64,000 bases of DNA, taken from assembly GCA_000697055.1 (NCBI GenBank), contig JNDT01002388.1, positions 124,001 through 188,000 on the forward strand, in the 5' to 3' direction. This stretch comes from Saksenaea vasiformis B4078 (Eukaryota; Mucoromycota; Mucoromycetes; Mucorales; Saksenaeaceae). A program made the translations under genes and the position numbers. Shown here piece by piece: positions 1 through 11,701 of the stretch; position 1 is the stretch's first letter; every line of letters starts with the position of its first letter. A model generated the notes under the pieces. It did no database searches, was not told the origin of the DNA, and saw nothing but the letters and a program-made list of their open reading frames with translations.

Positions 1-3000
1 GGAAGGCTACAGAGCCAATGGAGTTGGGTGAGCCATGTTCTTATAGTATTATCCAGTTTCTGCGTGCGTACTTACAATATTTTCTATTTTGTATGTTAGC
101 TTCGTACACTGTTGCAGTGGATGATAATGGATCGCATAAGGCGATACTCTTGGGGAGTCACCGAATCGCATGTAGACTCTTACTACTGTAACTATTGTGG
201 AGCAATTTGACTGACCTTCTTTCGTAAGCTGTCACCGGCGCGAGCTCCAGAAAAGGAAGGAACTTTAGAGAAACAACATAGATAATGAGAACAAGAATGG
301 ATGGGTAAGTAAACAAAAATTGGGATACAGACAACGACAGAGAGGGTCATACGAAAGGAAACGTATGAGCAAAGTATACTCAACAGTAATCAATCCGCTT
401 ATCGCTGTAAATGCACAATATGCACCATCTTGAGGTCAATATTCCCTTCCCGGTGTGACCAAACTGAACTCGAACTCCATCTTAAAATGAGAGCAACTAC
501 CTTACAAAACCGCATCCAGGTAAAGCTGGAACGTTGGCATGACCTGTTTTGAAACATGGTCATGTCCCTGCTTTCGAAGGAAGGGAACGAAGATTACTTT
601 ACTCCTGATAGTAGGGCTTCTGCTGTGTGCTAATACATTTAGTCAAGATGAGGTGGCCATTTGGTGCTTCAATCCGATAATGACAAAGGATTCACTTAGT
701 AGATAATCAATAAAGTTGCCAGAAGTTGGACGTCGGAGAAATATTTTGTTTGACAAGGTTAATACAATACTGGCGACAGGGACAGTTCCTTATGAAGCAG
801 TGTCCGGACAGCAATATCCTAGCGCAATCGATATTTTATTGATTAATGTCGTCTCCTTTTGCTATATGGTCCATTAGGACAATTTCTGGCCCCATGGCCA
901 TACGCACGACATCTTTAGCATTCCGTTTTTCGGTTTGGGTTTCTTGTACACGACATCTTATGACCTTAGTCTTGATGGCAGTATGTGCAGAACAGCGATG
1001 TACCAACCACAAGGCGTATACCGAAATGCCATGGTCATTTCTCCATTTCAGTATATGTGTGAGTTTTTTTTATAACTAGCGTCGGTAGTCAAAGGCAGCT
1101 GTAACACTGCAACAGCTTTCCGCATGAAAACGCGGCTGGTTTCTACTGGACTAAGCCTAACATGCAGGATTTTTCCGAATCCATTCAGGATGTCCCTTAT
1201 CCTGGCTTCGAGGTTTTGTGCTGGCACCAGAGGTAGATTTGATAGATAGATACATACAGCTTTTGTTTCTTCATTGATTGCAGGGGCACCGACTATGACC
1301 GTGTCATCTTCAGATACCAATTCGCACAGACCAGGACTTTTTCACCCTTATGTTCACTTCGATAATCCTACGTTTTTCTTGTTTGTGAATTAGAGCTCAG
1401 TTATTTCGGATACTGCTTCTTTATCATGTTCAATAGTTGTGTCGAACTTTCTCGCCGAGTGGTAATATCAAACATATGGTCCTTTTTCCCAAGAACAGAT
1501 CCTATAACTGAGTCTCATCAACTTCACTGCTTGCCAGACGCTCGATGACCGACGTTACACAAGGCACATCCACCAATGCAAATAAAAGGAAGCGAAAAGC
1601 AATGAAGATGCTTCGGATGATACATTGCACGGATTACGTCCACAAATGCAAACAAGAAAGAGAAAAAGGCTATGACCGGTGCAACAATCAGCAGTGCAGC
1701 GGAACGCTAGGCTCGGCAGACAACGAGGAGATGAAGAATTTGGATAAGCATAAGACGTCGGTTCTGTTTACAGGCACCGTTGTGGAGAAGGAGACAAAGC
1801 ATTGATGATGACATTAGAATTTGATCACCCGTGTCATTCACTTGTATTGGATCCTGACGATGATAAATGGACCGACCATTTTACGGTGGACAAAGCAATT
1901 CGAACCTTAAACTATCCTGATAATTATTATCCAGCTGCAGAGCTAGAATTCTGTTCGGCAAGCTCGATTATATAGCGCTTGCGGATATATGATAAGCATA
2001 TACACAACTACATAACTCTTATAAAATATCGACTTTTACGCTAGCACCGATGGCTGAGCGAACACGCGCTGATTGGAGCTTTGTACCGCTTTTAAGCAAC
2101 TCGCTCCTGCCCCATCTGAACGTAATAAAATTTGGGTGGTACGTTGATAGGTCTCTACTCCTCTATCATCACTAAAGTCTTTCCAGGACGGAAGATTTAC
2201 CTTTTTCTTAGGAGCCATGCCAAATTCCCGTCCCAGCGATCAATAAGGTCTGAGGTGGTTTCAGTGGGTGTGCAAGGTATGGCTCCTAAGAGGTCTGAAA
2301 AAAAAAATAGGTGTATCCCCATTCAGGTCATATGCACTCCATTAGGAAAGGCTGGTGCTCTCCTGGGGCAAAAAAGAAAAAGAAAAAAAAAGAAGCCTGT
2401 GCAGAACGAAGTTAGCACAAGATGACCATTGAAAAAGCTGCGGACACTACAAAAAGAGGAAAGAAAAAGGAAAAGGAATAGCGAAGTGGGAGGGTTACGA
2501 GATTGAAAGTACACCTCAACCAACTCGAACTATCAACCATACAGTTAAATTCATATGAATGGGTTACTGCAGTAGCACCTACCGAAGAAATAAGGCAGAA
2601 AGAAAGACAAAGAGGAGCAAAGGGCAGTGTTTACTGGACTGTATATCTGAAACATCGTTGAATCATTCATACGCTGCCTATCCAAGACAGTGGCGTTCAA
2701 CTATTTAGCCACAGTGTGTCCCTTGAATTCACGCGCAATTGAAGGGTCATACTAGTTGAATGAACACGCTATGAAGCACTTGCAGATTTATTCTTTTTTA
2801 TTTTTTGTGAATGCAAGATTTCCAATCAGGTGCGCATTTGCGTTTAGATGAGGACACCCAACAACTCTCGTTAAACACGTCAGAAATGTAGGAGAGAGCG
2901 TCAGTATGACGGATAAATCCAGTGTTCTCTTTCCAAGTCAGATAAGCCGATGGTTGAGATCATCAGTGATGTTTGTACTGATAGCCATGCTCACTTCTCC

Positions 3001-4163
3001 GATCGGTTTCTTCAGGGACGAAGAATGTACCCGTTAAAACAATAGGACAGAGAGCAACAAGAAACTGCAGAAGTTGACATTGGTCTCCATGGTTCTGCAT
3101 CTCGGATTCCAAAATGGGTTTTGGTCCCACCTAGTTTTTAGATTTTCCATCGCGTACCACGTACTTTCAGTAGCATTCTTCTATTTTAGGAAACTGTACA
3201 AAAAAGGAAAAAGAATACAGCTATCTTTTTTCACGGGTCAGGAGGCTTGGTGGGAACCCTAGGCCCAAGCCAATCACGCGTTTAAAGAGAAATAAACTTT
3301 TTGTTTTATTTTACTGGATCTGAAATCGGTCGTTCTTTCTTTTTTTTTCGGAAGCATTCGCATCTATGGTAAACAGAGTTTTATTCAATTTATATACAGA
3401 AATTTTTTTTTGTTATAATGAACCCTGGTGATGTACATCACTTCTCATTCTCCGCGTGTCGGTGTGTCACACTTTGCTTGTCTTTGTTTACCTGGCTCAC
3501 TACAAGAAAATCACCTGTCCGATAGCAAACTTAATTTAGAGTGCTCTTTTGTTCTACCTGAACAAGACCCAACTTGCCCGATGTTAAGGGCGCTTATTCA
3601 CTGACATCGCTCCACTAGTAGTTGCTATAACCCAACGTACTTCTTTTTTTTTTTTTTTGGTGTTACTATCTTCCTAGCCGTCTTCCCCGATAGAATTGTT
3701 ATTTGGAGACTTTGATCCACTATTTTCTCTGCGTCATGGGATGATCGCTGATGAAAGCCTTTACTTTTCTCCTTGGAACTTGGAGTAGATATATTTCATG
3801 AGGAAAGTGACATCTTTTACGTCTTCCGAACGTGGTTGATCAGTTATCTCCTCGGTCAATTGCTTCATGTTAGAGTGACTTGTACAGATCTCGGATAGCG
3901 ATGACACGATGAAATTACCGTTTAATATCTAGAACATTGAACGGATTAATTCATTCATTCATTCATTCATGCAACGCAAAATCGTGTCACTACTATTCAC
4001 GGTTTCGTTAATGACTCTCCTATTTGATGATTGTTTATATGAATAAAAAAAAATATGTAATTAATTTTATTATTTTCATTGAGGAAAAAAAAAAGATGTT
4101 ATTGTTGTATATTTTGGATGAAAGAGGAGATATAGTAAAAAAAGAAAAAACAAGTATTAAAGT
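1..4163. other. gene-poor flank, no confident gene
   Basis: No multi-exon gene could be assembled here. There are only short open stretches: a minus-strand one at 1048-1320 whose translation has an RRM-like look (VCIYLSNLPLVP) and could be a decayed retroelement ORF1, a plus-strand one at 1545-1805 and a 57-codon one from about 1804. None is recognised. A 12-bp inverted repeat CTTAGGAGCCAT / ATGGCTCCTAAG lies at 2207-2218 and 2279-2290. An (ATTC)n microsatellite sits near 3951-3970. Long T and A runs occur at 3300-3420 and 4040-4150, the latter probably the FTR1 3' flank. Confidence 0.5.
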
Positions 4164-5399
4164 TTAAGCTTTGACGTTTGCGTCGTCATTCTTTTCAGAT
4201 TGATGATGTTCTTCATCGTGAGCCTTGCTGCCAAGGATTGCACCATCTTGATCAACAAAGTTCTTGGCGTTTTCCAAGGCAACATCGCCTTCGACTTCGT
4301 CCCATTCGCCACGTTCGGCCTTTCGGATAGATTCACGCTTTTCCTTGAAATGCATGTAGACAAGGGCGGCAGCGACAAGAACCCAGTAAAGACAGTAACT
4401 AATAATGGTACCAATGGTAGCAGTGTTGTTCCAGCCAAGAATAGCATTAAAGATTTGCCTAAAGAAAAGAGAGCATGGTTAGAAAAGATTGTAAAATGAA
4501 AAGGATGCAGAAAAACTTACCAGCCACCATTGTCATCTGTCTTGGCTTCGGGGTCACCCCATGAAACGTGCCAGACGGCAGTGGTCACCTTGTAGGCAAT
4601 GACATCGCCACCTTCTTCGGCAGCTTCACCACCAATGACCTGGTTCCAGGCGTTTTGTTCAAAATAACCGACTGCCTTGGACATGAGACCAGCCGCGACC
4701 AAGTACAGAATAACAGTCGAGAAAATGAAGAACCAACGAAGTCTAAGAAGAGAACCACCACGGTAGATCAAGAAACCAACGAGAGCACCACAAATGAAAC
4801 CCATAATAGCAGCAATGGGAATCGATTTGGCTTGAACGTTCAATGAGACCTGTACAAAAAAGAAATGTAAATATAAAGAATGAAAGATTTTTTTCATAGG
4901 GATAACATACACCAGCAATGAACACGACAGCTTCAAGACCTTCTCTCAGGACAGTGATAAAGGGAAGGAGAAAGAAGGAGTATTTTTGCATCCAGACCTT
5001 GAATCCAGACTTGGTATGTCTTGTTTCCATGGCTTTGGCCAACTTGAGTTTCCATTTTTCTTGCATACGTTCAGTCTTTAACATAGCAAGACCCATCAAG
5101 GTGATCATGATAGTAGCAACCAAGGAGAAGACACCTTCCCAGATATCTTCGGAATTACCCCAGAGATCGTTCAAGACAGTATAGTAGACAGCAATAAAGG
5201 CAGCACCGATACAGAGACAAATGAAGAAGCCGATAGCAGCACCAATCCATACTTGATTACGAAGACGTTTGTAAATAGGCGTATTTGTTTCGAATACTTT
5301 TCGAAGGAAAGAAAGAAGCACAGACACAATAATGGCTGCTTCTGTTGTCTCACGGAAGACAATGAAGAAAATTGGCACGTCGAAAAGGTCCTGAGACAT
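4164..5399 (-). CDS. FTR1: high-affinity iron permease Ftr1
   Basis: Plasma-membrane Fe3+ permease that takes up iron oxidised by its partner ferroxidase. Three exons, complement of 4911-5399, 4521-4849 and 4164-4458, join in frame to a 370-residue protein; both introns are GT-AG (61 and 62 nt). The protein has about seven hydrophobic segments and the two R-E-x-x-E iron motifs of the family: RETTE at residues 16-20 and REGLE at 152-156. The C-terminal tail is acidic and charged (cytosolic). Length is normal for fungal Ftr1. It is transcribed away from FET3, with a shared 872-bp promoter carrying iron-GATA sites, so co-repression by iron is expected. The start is the ATG that begins the conserved N-terminal segment (MSQDLFDVPIFFIVFRETTE). 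Confidence 0.97.
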
Positions 5400-6271
5400 G
5401 ACGACTAGCCCTCAATTAAGATAAGAAGAAAAGGGGAAAATTGAGTGGTGTACAAAAGAAAAGAGAAAGAAAGAAGAAAAAAAAAACGAAAAAAGAAAAT
5501 AGAGTCGAGATAATATAAGCACCTTAGGTTACTAGATAAAAAGGTAGGGTAGCCAAGGTTACCGAAAAATAAAAAAAGAAAGTGAAAATTTTTTTTATCT
5601 ATTTCTTATTGTATAATTTTCTTTTTTTTTTTTTTTTTTGCTTTATGTCGAAAAAAAAATTATAAAGCGGATGAATCGGGTGATGAGAAGGAGTTTCTTT
5701 TTTTTTTTTTTTATCTGATGGGGGCAAAAATAAAAGTTAACTACTTTATCAGATATTCCCGATCAATGGTGTCAAAAACCCCAGACGGATGGGTACGACA
5801 TAAAGGGTACACTGATGTTGTACGACGGTCATCTATGGGTCGGGAGCATGTATTTGACCAACAGGAAATCGACATAATTATAGTGGCGCCATGTTTTATC
5901 AGATGGAAAACTTTCCGACTGTCTACTGTCGTACATACTAGTTGACGTTCCTCCATTGGACATCCGATCCCGGTACATAGCGGAGTTACCATGCAACATT
6001 GTGCAAAATAAGGAAATTTTTTTATTCAATACCATCTCGCTTCCGAATAACAAAAAAAAAAAAACTTTCATTGCTGTGAATTCTATAGGGAACGAAAAAA
6101 AAAGTTTTTTTTTTTTTTATATCTGATCAGATTATTGTCTTCCACATTCTCCCCGCAGGCTCTTAACTTTTGGCATACTTGAAGCGCCCTTTCTATTTAT
6201 TTTCTAATTTTTTTTTCTTCAGTCTAGTTTTCCTCTTTCTTTTTTTTTCTTCTTCTCCTTTAATCCTTTCC
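5400..6271. promoter_or_regulatory. bidirectional FTR1-FET3 promoter with iron-GATA sites
   Basis: This 872-bp divergent intergenic region contains three exact copies of the 9-mer ATCWGATAA read on the minus strand: 5711-5719 (TTATCTGAT), 5746-5754 and 5896-5904 (both TTATCAGAT). A perfect 12-bp palindrome ATCTGATCAGAT at 6121-6132 gives two overlapping near-matches. ATCWGATAA is the established target of fungal iron-sensing GATA repressors (SreA/Fep1/Urbs1 type). By simple calculation at equal base composition about 0.01 copies would be expected here. The rest is T-rich and A-rich tracts near the two start codons. That a GATA factor acts here is inferred from the motif and the gene pair. Confidence 0.85.
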
Positions 6272-8523
6272 ATGCGTTTCTTGGAGACACTTCTTGCGGC
6301 TGGCCTTGCCACCTCAAGTATCGCACAAGCTGCACGCATCGTGCATGATTGGAATATTACTTATGCTATGGCCAATCCTGACGGTCTTAAGGAACGTCGG
6401 GTTATTGGTGTCAATGGCAAATGGCCGTAAGTAGTAGTAACATTGTTTTGCATTAGATAACTAAAGAAAATGATGATTGTTTATTTATATATATAGTCCT
6501 CCAGCAATTCATGCTACAATCAATGATACATTGGTTATTAATGTCCATAATGGATTGGATGAACCTACTTCTCTTCATCCTCACGGTCAGTTCCAAAATG
6601 GTACTGTCTGGATGGATGGTCCTGTTGGCGTTACTCAGTGGTAAGGGCATTGAGCGAAAAGAGAAAAAAAAATTTTTTTCTTGTTTATCTGATCTTTTTT
6701 TATTATTATTTTTAGTGCTATTCCCCCGGGACATGATCTTACTTATGAGTTCCCTATCATCCAAACTGGTTCTTACTGGATCCACAGTCATTTCATGGTA
6801 AGAATAAAAAGAGAACGAGATTAGAAGAAAGTAGATGTACTCATTCACTGTCATTTAGGGTCAATATATGGATGGTCTTCGTTCACCATTAATTCTTCAC
6901 AATCCCAACGAACCTTACAAATATGATGAAGATATCACTGTCCCCTTTTCAGGTAAATTTTACTTTATCGCGTATCCCGGGTATTGCCGGTCACTAAAAT
7001 TCCGTTATTGTAGATTGGTATCACGATGATTACCATAAGGGTCTGGACACTTTCATGAGCATTTACAACCCCACTGGCGCTGAACCTGTTCCCCGTAAGT
7101 TTCCCCCATTTACACCCAGTCATTGTACGCGTTTCTCATAGCTTGACCAATAGAATCCGGTTTCCTTATGGAAAGCGTTGATTCAAGCTTGACTTTCCAA
7201 CCTGGAAAAACCTATCGTCTTCGCTTAATTAACATGTCTGGTTTCTCCACCTATTTCTTCAGCATTGATGGTCACGACCTTGATATCATTGAAGTCGATG
7301 GTGTAAGTGGCCTATTCTATATATGAAAAAAAAAGCCAGGATCTCTCATTGTTTTTTTTTTGTATAGATCGACACTGAACGCAAAACTGTTAAAAATGTT
7401 TACTTGACTGCTGCTCAACGTATTTCCGTCTTGGTTACCGCCAAAAATGCTACTTCCCTTAACTACATGATGCATGCTGATATGGACATCGGCATGTTTG
7501 ATGTCCTTCCCCCGGATCTCAAGACGAGTAAGTTTCCAAAGGAAATAGGGAAACAACAATGCTAACTTACTTTCTCACAGACATCACTGTTCCCCTCTAC
7601 TACGACCGCTCCCACAACAACTTTGCCCCTAGCGAAGATGTTGGCATGGAAAGTGACTTTGATGATATTGCTCTTCCTCCTCTTCGTCGCGCTGCTGCCG
7701 TTGAACCTGACCACCAAGTCAACTTGACCTTTAACTTTGATGTGACAACTGACGGTCTCAACCGCGGTATGTTCAACGAAATTCCCTACTTGACCCCCAA
7801 GGTCCCTTCCCTCAACACCCTGTTCTCCATGGGCAATCTGTCAAGCAACGTCGACGTCTATGGACCTCAATCGATGGCCTACGTTCTTAAGCATTTGGAT
7901 ATGGTAGAAATTGTCCTGAACAACCTCGACGATGGTGACCATCCTTGTAAGTGTCTTAACTTGTGTTTGTTCTTCGTTCGTATCCTGACAGCTACAATTT
8001 AGTCCATTTGCACGGTCACGCCTTCCAAATCGTTGCTCGTGGTGAGGGTATCTATTCCGGCAACAAGTCTGAAGTGAACTGGATTGTCGATAATCCAACC
8101 CAGCGTGATACTGTCCTCGTCCCCGGTCTTGGCTACACTATCATCCGTTTCCGTGCCGACAACCCCGGCGTTTGGTTCTTCCATTGTCATATCGAATGGC
8201 ATTTGGAATCCGGTTTAGCTGCTACCTTTATTGAAGCTCCCGATGTTGCCCAACAACGTATGAAGCTCCCTGACAAGTTCTACGACCTCTGTGAAGCTGG
8301 TGGAAATCCTGCTCGCGGTAATGCTGCTGGCAAGCAAGGTCTGGATCTTTCCGGTGCTCCCGATGGCATCCGCCTCATCTACGACGGCTTCACCGCCAAG
8401 GGCAAGGGTGCCATGGCTGCATGTATCATTGCCGCCTTGATCGGTATTGGTACCATTGTCTGGTACGCTTTGGCCGATCCCCAAAAGGAAGCAAAGGCCA
8501 TTGCTGCCGCGAAGCAAAACTAG
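6272..8523 (+). CDS. FET3: Fet3-type multicopper ferroxidase
   Basis: Cell-surface Fe2+ oxidase that hands Fe3+ to Ftr1. Nine exons (6272-6426, 6497-6640, 6716-6797, 6859-6952, 7014-7094, 7154-7302, 7368-7527, 7581-7946, 8003-8523) give 583 residues in one frame. Features in order: an N-terminal signal peptide (MRFLETLLAAGLATSSIAQA); the first copper motif HPHGQFQNGT; WIHSH; WYHDD; the HPFHLHGH motif, split by the last intron; and HCHIEWHLESG near residue 485. A C-terminal hydrophobic segment (AACIIAALIGIGTIVWYAL) anchors it in the membrane. All four His-rich copper motifs and the type 1 Cys are present. The first motif has Pro (HPHG) where fungal Fet3 usually has an aromatic residue. It is paired head to head with FTR1. 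Confidence 0.97.
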
Positions 8524-8550
8524 ATTAACAACAACAAAAAAAATAACCTC

Positions 8551-8670
8551 CTGCTTTATAATTCCTCTTTTTTCTTTACATAACTAGGTATAACCTTCTG
8601 CTTTATAATTCTTTCTGCTTTATAATTCTTTCTGCTTTATAATTCCTCTTTTTTCTTTACATAACTAGGT
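8551..8670. repeat. direct repeats between FET3 and Fanzor 3' ends
   Basis: A 39-bp sequence starting CTGCTTTATAATTCCTC and ending ACATAACTAGGT occurs identically at 8551-8589 and 8632-8670. Between them lie two 17-bp partial units (CTGCTTTATAATTCTTT) at 8598-8614 and 8615-8631. The second 39-bp copy contains the Fanzor stop codon (TAG, minus strand, 8665-8667). The repeats occupy almost the whole 141-bp space between the two convergent genes. Confidence 0.9.
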
Positions 8671-11530
8671 TAAGGACCTCCCGCCGCTAACAGACGGGCG
8701 TTGAAATGTTAGTGGCCGGCTATTGTTATGTCTAGACATATACAAAAATATACTACGCATATTTGCAGCGGCCATTTGATCACGATTCCACCAAACCGTT
8801 CGACATGTTTTTTTACAGATGAGAACAGTGTGGATTTTGCCAGCTTGATCGCAAGCATCTGGCTTTTCTTCTGCATTTTTCAGATGCCGTTCGTCACAGC
8901 TTGGACATATTTGGGAGGACAGGAACTCGTCCACCATGATGACATTCGTACGCACCTATGAGGAAGCATAGTAAAAGTCAACGTCAGAAAAAATAATTAT
9001 TGAGTACCTTTTTCCTTGAAGCACCCAGCTTCATTGCCTTTACAATTGACTTCGTTGGAGCAGATATCTTCCCCGTCATTGAACCTGAGAATGCTGCATT
9101 TCCATAGGCAATGATTATCGGCTTCTCTTTGTCTTCTTTCCGGTCATTCGGATCAGCAAATCGGAATCTCTCGCGAGATCCATGTTTCTGAACAGACTTC
9201 GGAATGTTGTCATTATATTTTGCACTTCCGCCCAAAAGTCGTTTAACAACTTCACTGATTCCTTTCTGTTTGTTTATATACGTCTTCCATCTGATTTTTG
9301 CGAATCTATATCAATGGACATTAACTTGAGATTCTTATTTATACACTTTACCTCATATCGCGGTCATAAAACTCAGCGATAACTTCATGATGCAATAGAC
9401 GATAAGTAATTGAAGAAATCATGTTCTCGAGTTTCGCCGTCCTGATAGACGGGATCTTATCGATGATTTCCTTCGTCGCAGGCTCTGAATTGAGGAACTG
9501 TTTGCGGCATCTGGTGGCATGGTTGAATCCACAGAGGTGGTAGTACTCCCGTGTACTTGTGGATCGTACTCGATGACTGCCTGTCGCAACTCCATCTGCG
9601 GCCACGAAAAGGTCCGTAACGCCGGGGTCAACTCCCCAAACAACCGCGTTGTCCACTATACCGCAGAGATCTGCCGGCGTTGTCGGCTTGCGCTTGGGAT
9701 CGTACGGTGGTTTGTACTTTTTGAATATGAATTCAACATCAACACCGTTAGTGCGGATTTCATCCCTATTGTACAAAGCCAATGAGATATGTTGGATGAC
9801 AATAAAGTATATCACTGCAATTCATACCAGAACTCGATTTTTTCTCCCGACAGGCTCTCCAAAGTAGGAAAACCGATTTTTGCCATGTCGAATAGTTCAA
9901 AATAAACTTTTCGTACTTCTTCATTGGTTGAACGATATTTCAACGTCGTGCCTGTCTGTTTCAGAAGATGCGCAAATGTTGGCTTATCTACCAGAATGTG
10001 TCGTACTTGAAAACTGTTGACTGGAAGGAGTGAAAAGCGCCTACATCCTTTAGGATCAGTGTACTTCTGTGGTTTGAAAGCATCGCTTTTTATCGCAGCT
10101 ATGGTCTCTTCAACGAACTCCTTGAGAAGGATCACTTCTTTTTCTGGTAATTTTCGGAGCTTCTTTGGAAGCTTAAGTCCTGCCTGCTTACGGATGGCTT
10201 GTCTTACAGCGAACTCAAGACTCCGGATGGATTTATTGGACAAAGTCTCTGTATGCGCTATCTGTGGCAAAGATTAAACTTTGATCAAATTGGTAGAGAT
10301 ATTACCTCTTTGACTTTGCGATGGACGTATGCAGTGGATACGTATTTTTGGGGCTTCTCTTCGGTAATGAATACTTTGGCTTCCATCCGCTGGAGAACGT
10401 GAAACATCCAAGACATATAGATATGGGGTTCAGCGTTCAAGTTTTTATCGTCAATTGCAACGTCGCCAAGCTGTGACGCTACAGATTTTCGAATGGTTTC
10501 GGCTTTACTTCGTAAACCAGGTTCATCTGGAAGTGCTTTTGGCCAGCGGGATTCGGAGCCTGCTATCTTGTCGTAGATGTGATTCGCTAGCGCTTTTCGT
10601 TCTGATACTTTGAGTGACTTAACGTACAGCTCGTCTTCTTCGTCTGACAGGACAATTAATAGGTACTGGATTGTTTTTTCACGGAAATTTGATGTAATAT
10701 GATTTCGAATATTTTCCTCGTACTGTCTTGCTTCAGTCGCAATTAACGCCATGAGGCCTTCGCTGTGGAACTTTTCGGGGCTGTACGAAGATATGGACTC
10801 TTTGAACATGTTGTAAACGGATTTCATCAGCGGAGGAGCATGCGATCCCTGCCCAGCGACAAGTGCAAACGCGGAGTAGCACAGATCGTGTGTGATTGGA
10901 GGCAAAGGTTGTCGATTTTGCAAGAGGTGTAAGAAAAAGAAATTTGTGAAAAGCGATCCGATGTACGCGATATCTCGAGTAACTTTAACAGTCTCTTGCA
11001 CAGCATTGATGAAACCAGGATTTTTTCAAGTGTTGTGTAAGGAGGATTTGATAACGGATGTCCGTTTGAACTGTGTCGTGGCTTTCCTTTTCGGTTTATG
11101 CTCCTTGCATAACTTGCTTGAAGACCTTTGGTGAGACGTCTCTCCACAGGACGGACACCGGATATCTTGGCCAGCCGCAATTTTTTCTTGGTTTTTTTGT
11201 TCCTGTATATCCTTCTTTGCCTTGAATTTTTCCCCCCTCTTCTCATAAGCCTTTTCAGCCTTCACCAGAGCCTTTGATTTTCTTTTACTGCCTGTTGAGG
11301 GGCCAGGAACGCAACTTATATCTTCATCGGATTTGGTTGACAAATCTATTTATTTGTAAGGAACTGACAAAGAAGCCATGAAAGGAAACCATACCTTGTT
11401 CAACATCATTATCTGTATGTGTCTCAGTTGAAGCTTGAAGGGATGTATCAGTGGTTTGGTTAAAAAAGGAGGTTATCAATGTCTGGTTTTGCGGTAGAGG
11501 CTCAGCCTTGATTCTGCGTTTTTTACGCAT
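8665..11530 (-). CDS. Fanzor (TnpB-like RNA-guided nuclease) with one premature TGA
   Basis: Eukaryotic relative of transposon TnpB. Six exons, complement of 11395-11530, 10306-11345, 9828-10261, 9352-9765, 9008-9305 and 8665-8955, join in frame to 871 codons; introns are 44-62 nt and GT-AG. Order of features: basic N-terminus (MRKKRRIK, likely nuclear localisation); a lysine-rich stretch and a Cys/His knuckle (CPSCGETSHQR); a helical middle region; RuvC-I GVDPGV (Asp about 583); a RuvC-II-like strand (IIIAYGNAAF) without the usual Glu; VDEF (Glu about 784), the likely rearranged catalytic Glu; a zinc finger with C-x2-C and C-x3-C (about 791, 794, 821, 825); and RuvC-III WNRD (Asp about 833) followed by AAANM. 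A TGA at 11026-11028 interrupts exon 2; the same frame continues with Fanzor-like sequence on both sides. A CGA-to-TGA change is likely; a 63-nt GTTATC...AGAG intron is a weaker alternative. Confidence 0.85.
8681..8719 (-). ncRNA. candidate Fanzor guide-RNA scaffold hairpin
   Basis: Arms CCGCCGCTAACA (8681-8692) and TGTTAGTGGCCGG (8707-8719) are near-perfect inverted repeats around a 14-nt loop, lying over the last Fanzor codons. TnpB and Fanzor guide RNAs are known to be encoded at the 3' end of the nuclease gene and to overlap it. The minus-strand RNA forms a 6-bp stem next to the loop, then a mismatch and further pairs. The role is inferred from position only. Confidence 0.35.
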
Positions 11531-11701
11531 GGCAGTAACGGAAAACAGTAAAAAGAGATAAATGGAGAAAGAAAAAGAAAAAAGAAAGAAGGTGTATCTC
11601 TTGTGACGTCTTACCTGGTTTCATAAATCAAGTGCATTTGACTCTTTTTCATGATGAACAGTTTTTCCATCAGCACCCATTTCATCAGTTCGGTATCTTG
11701 T

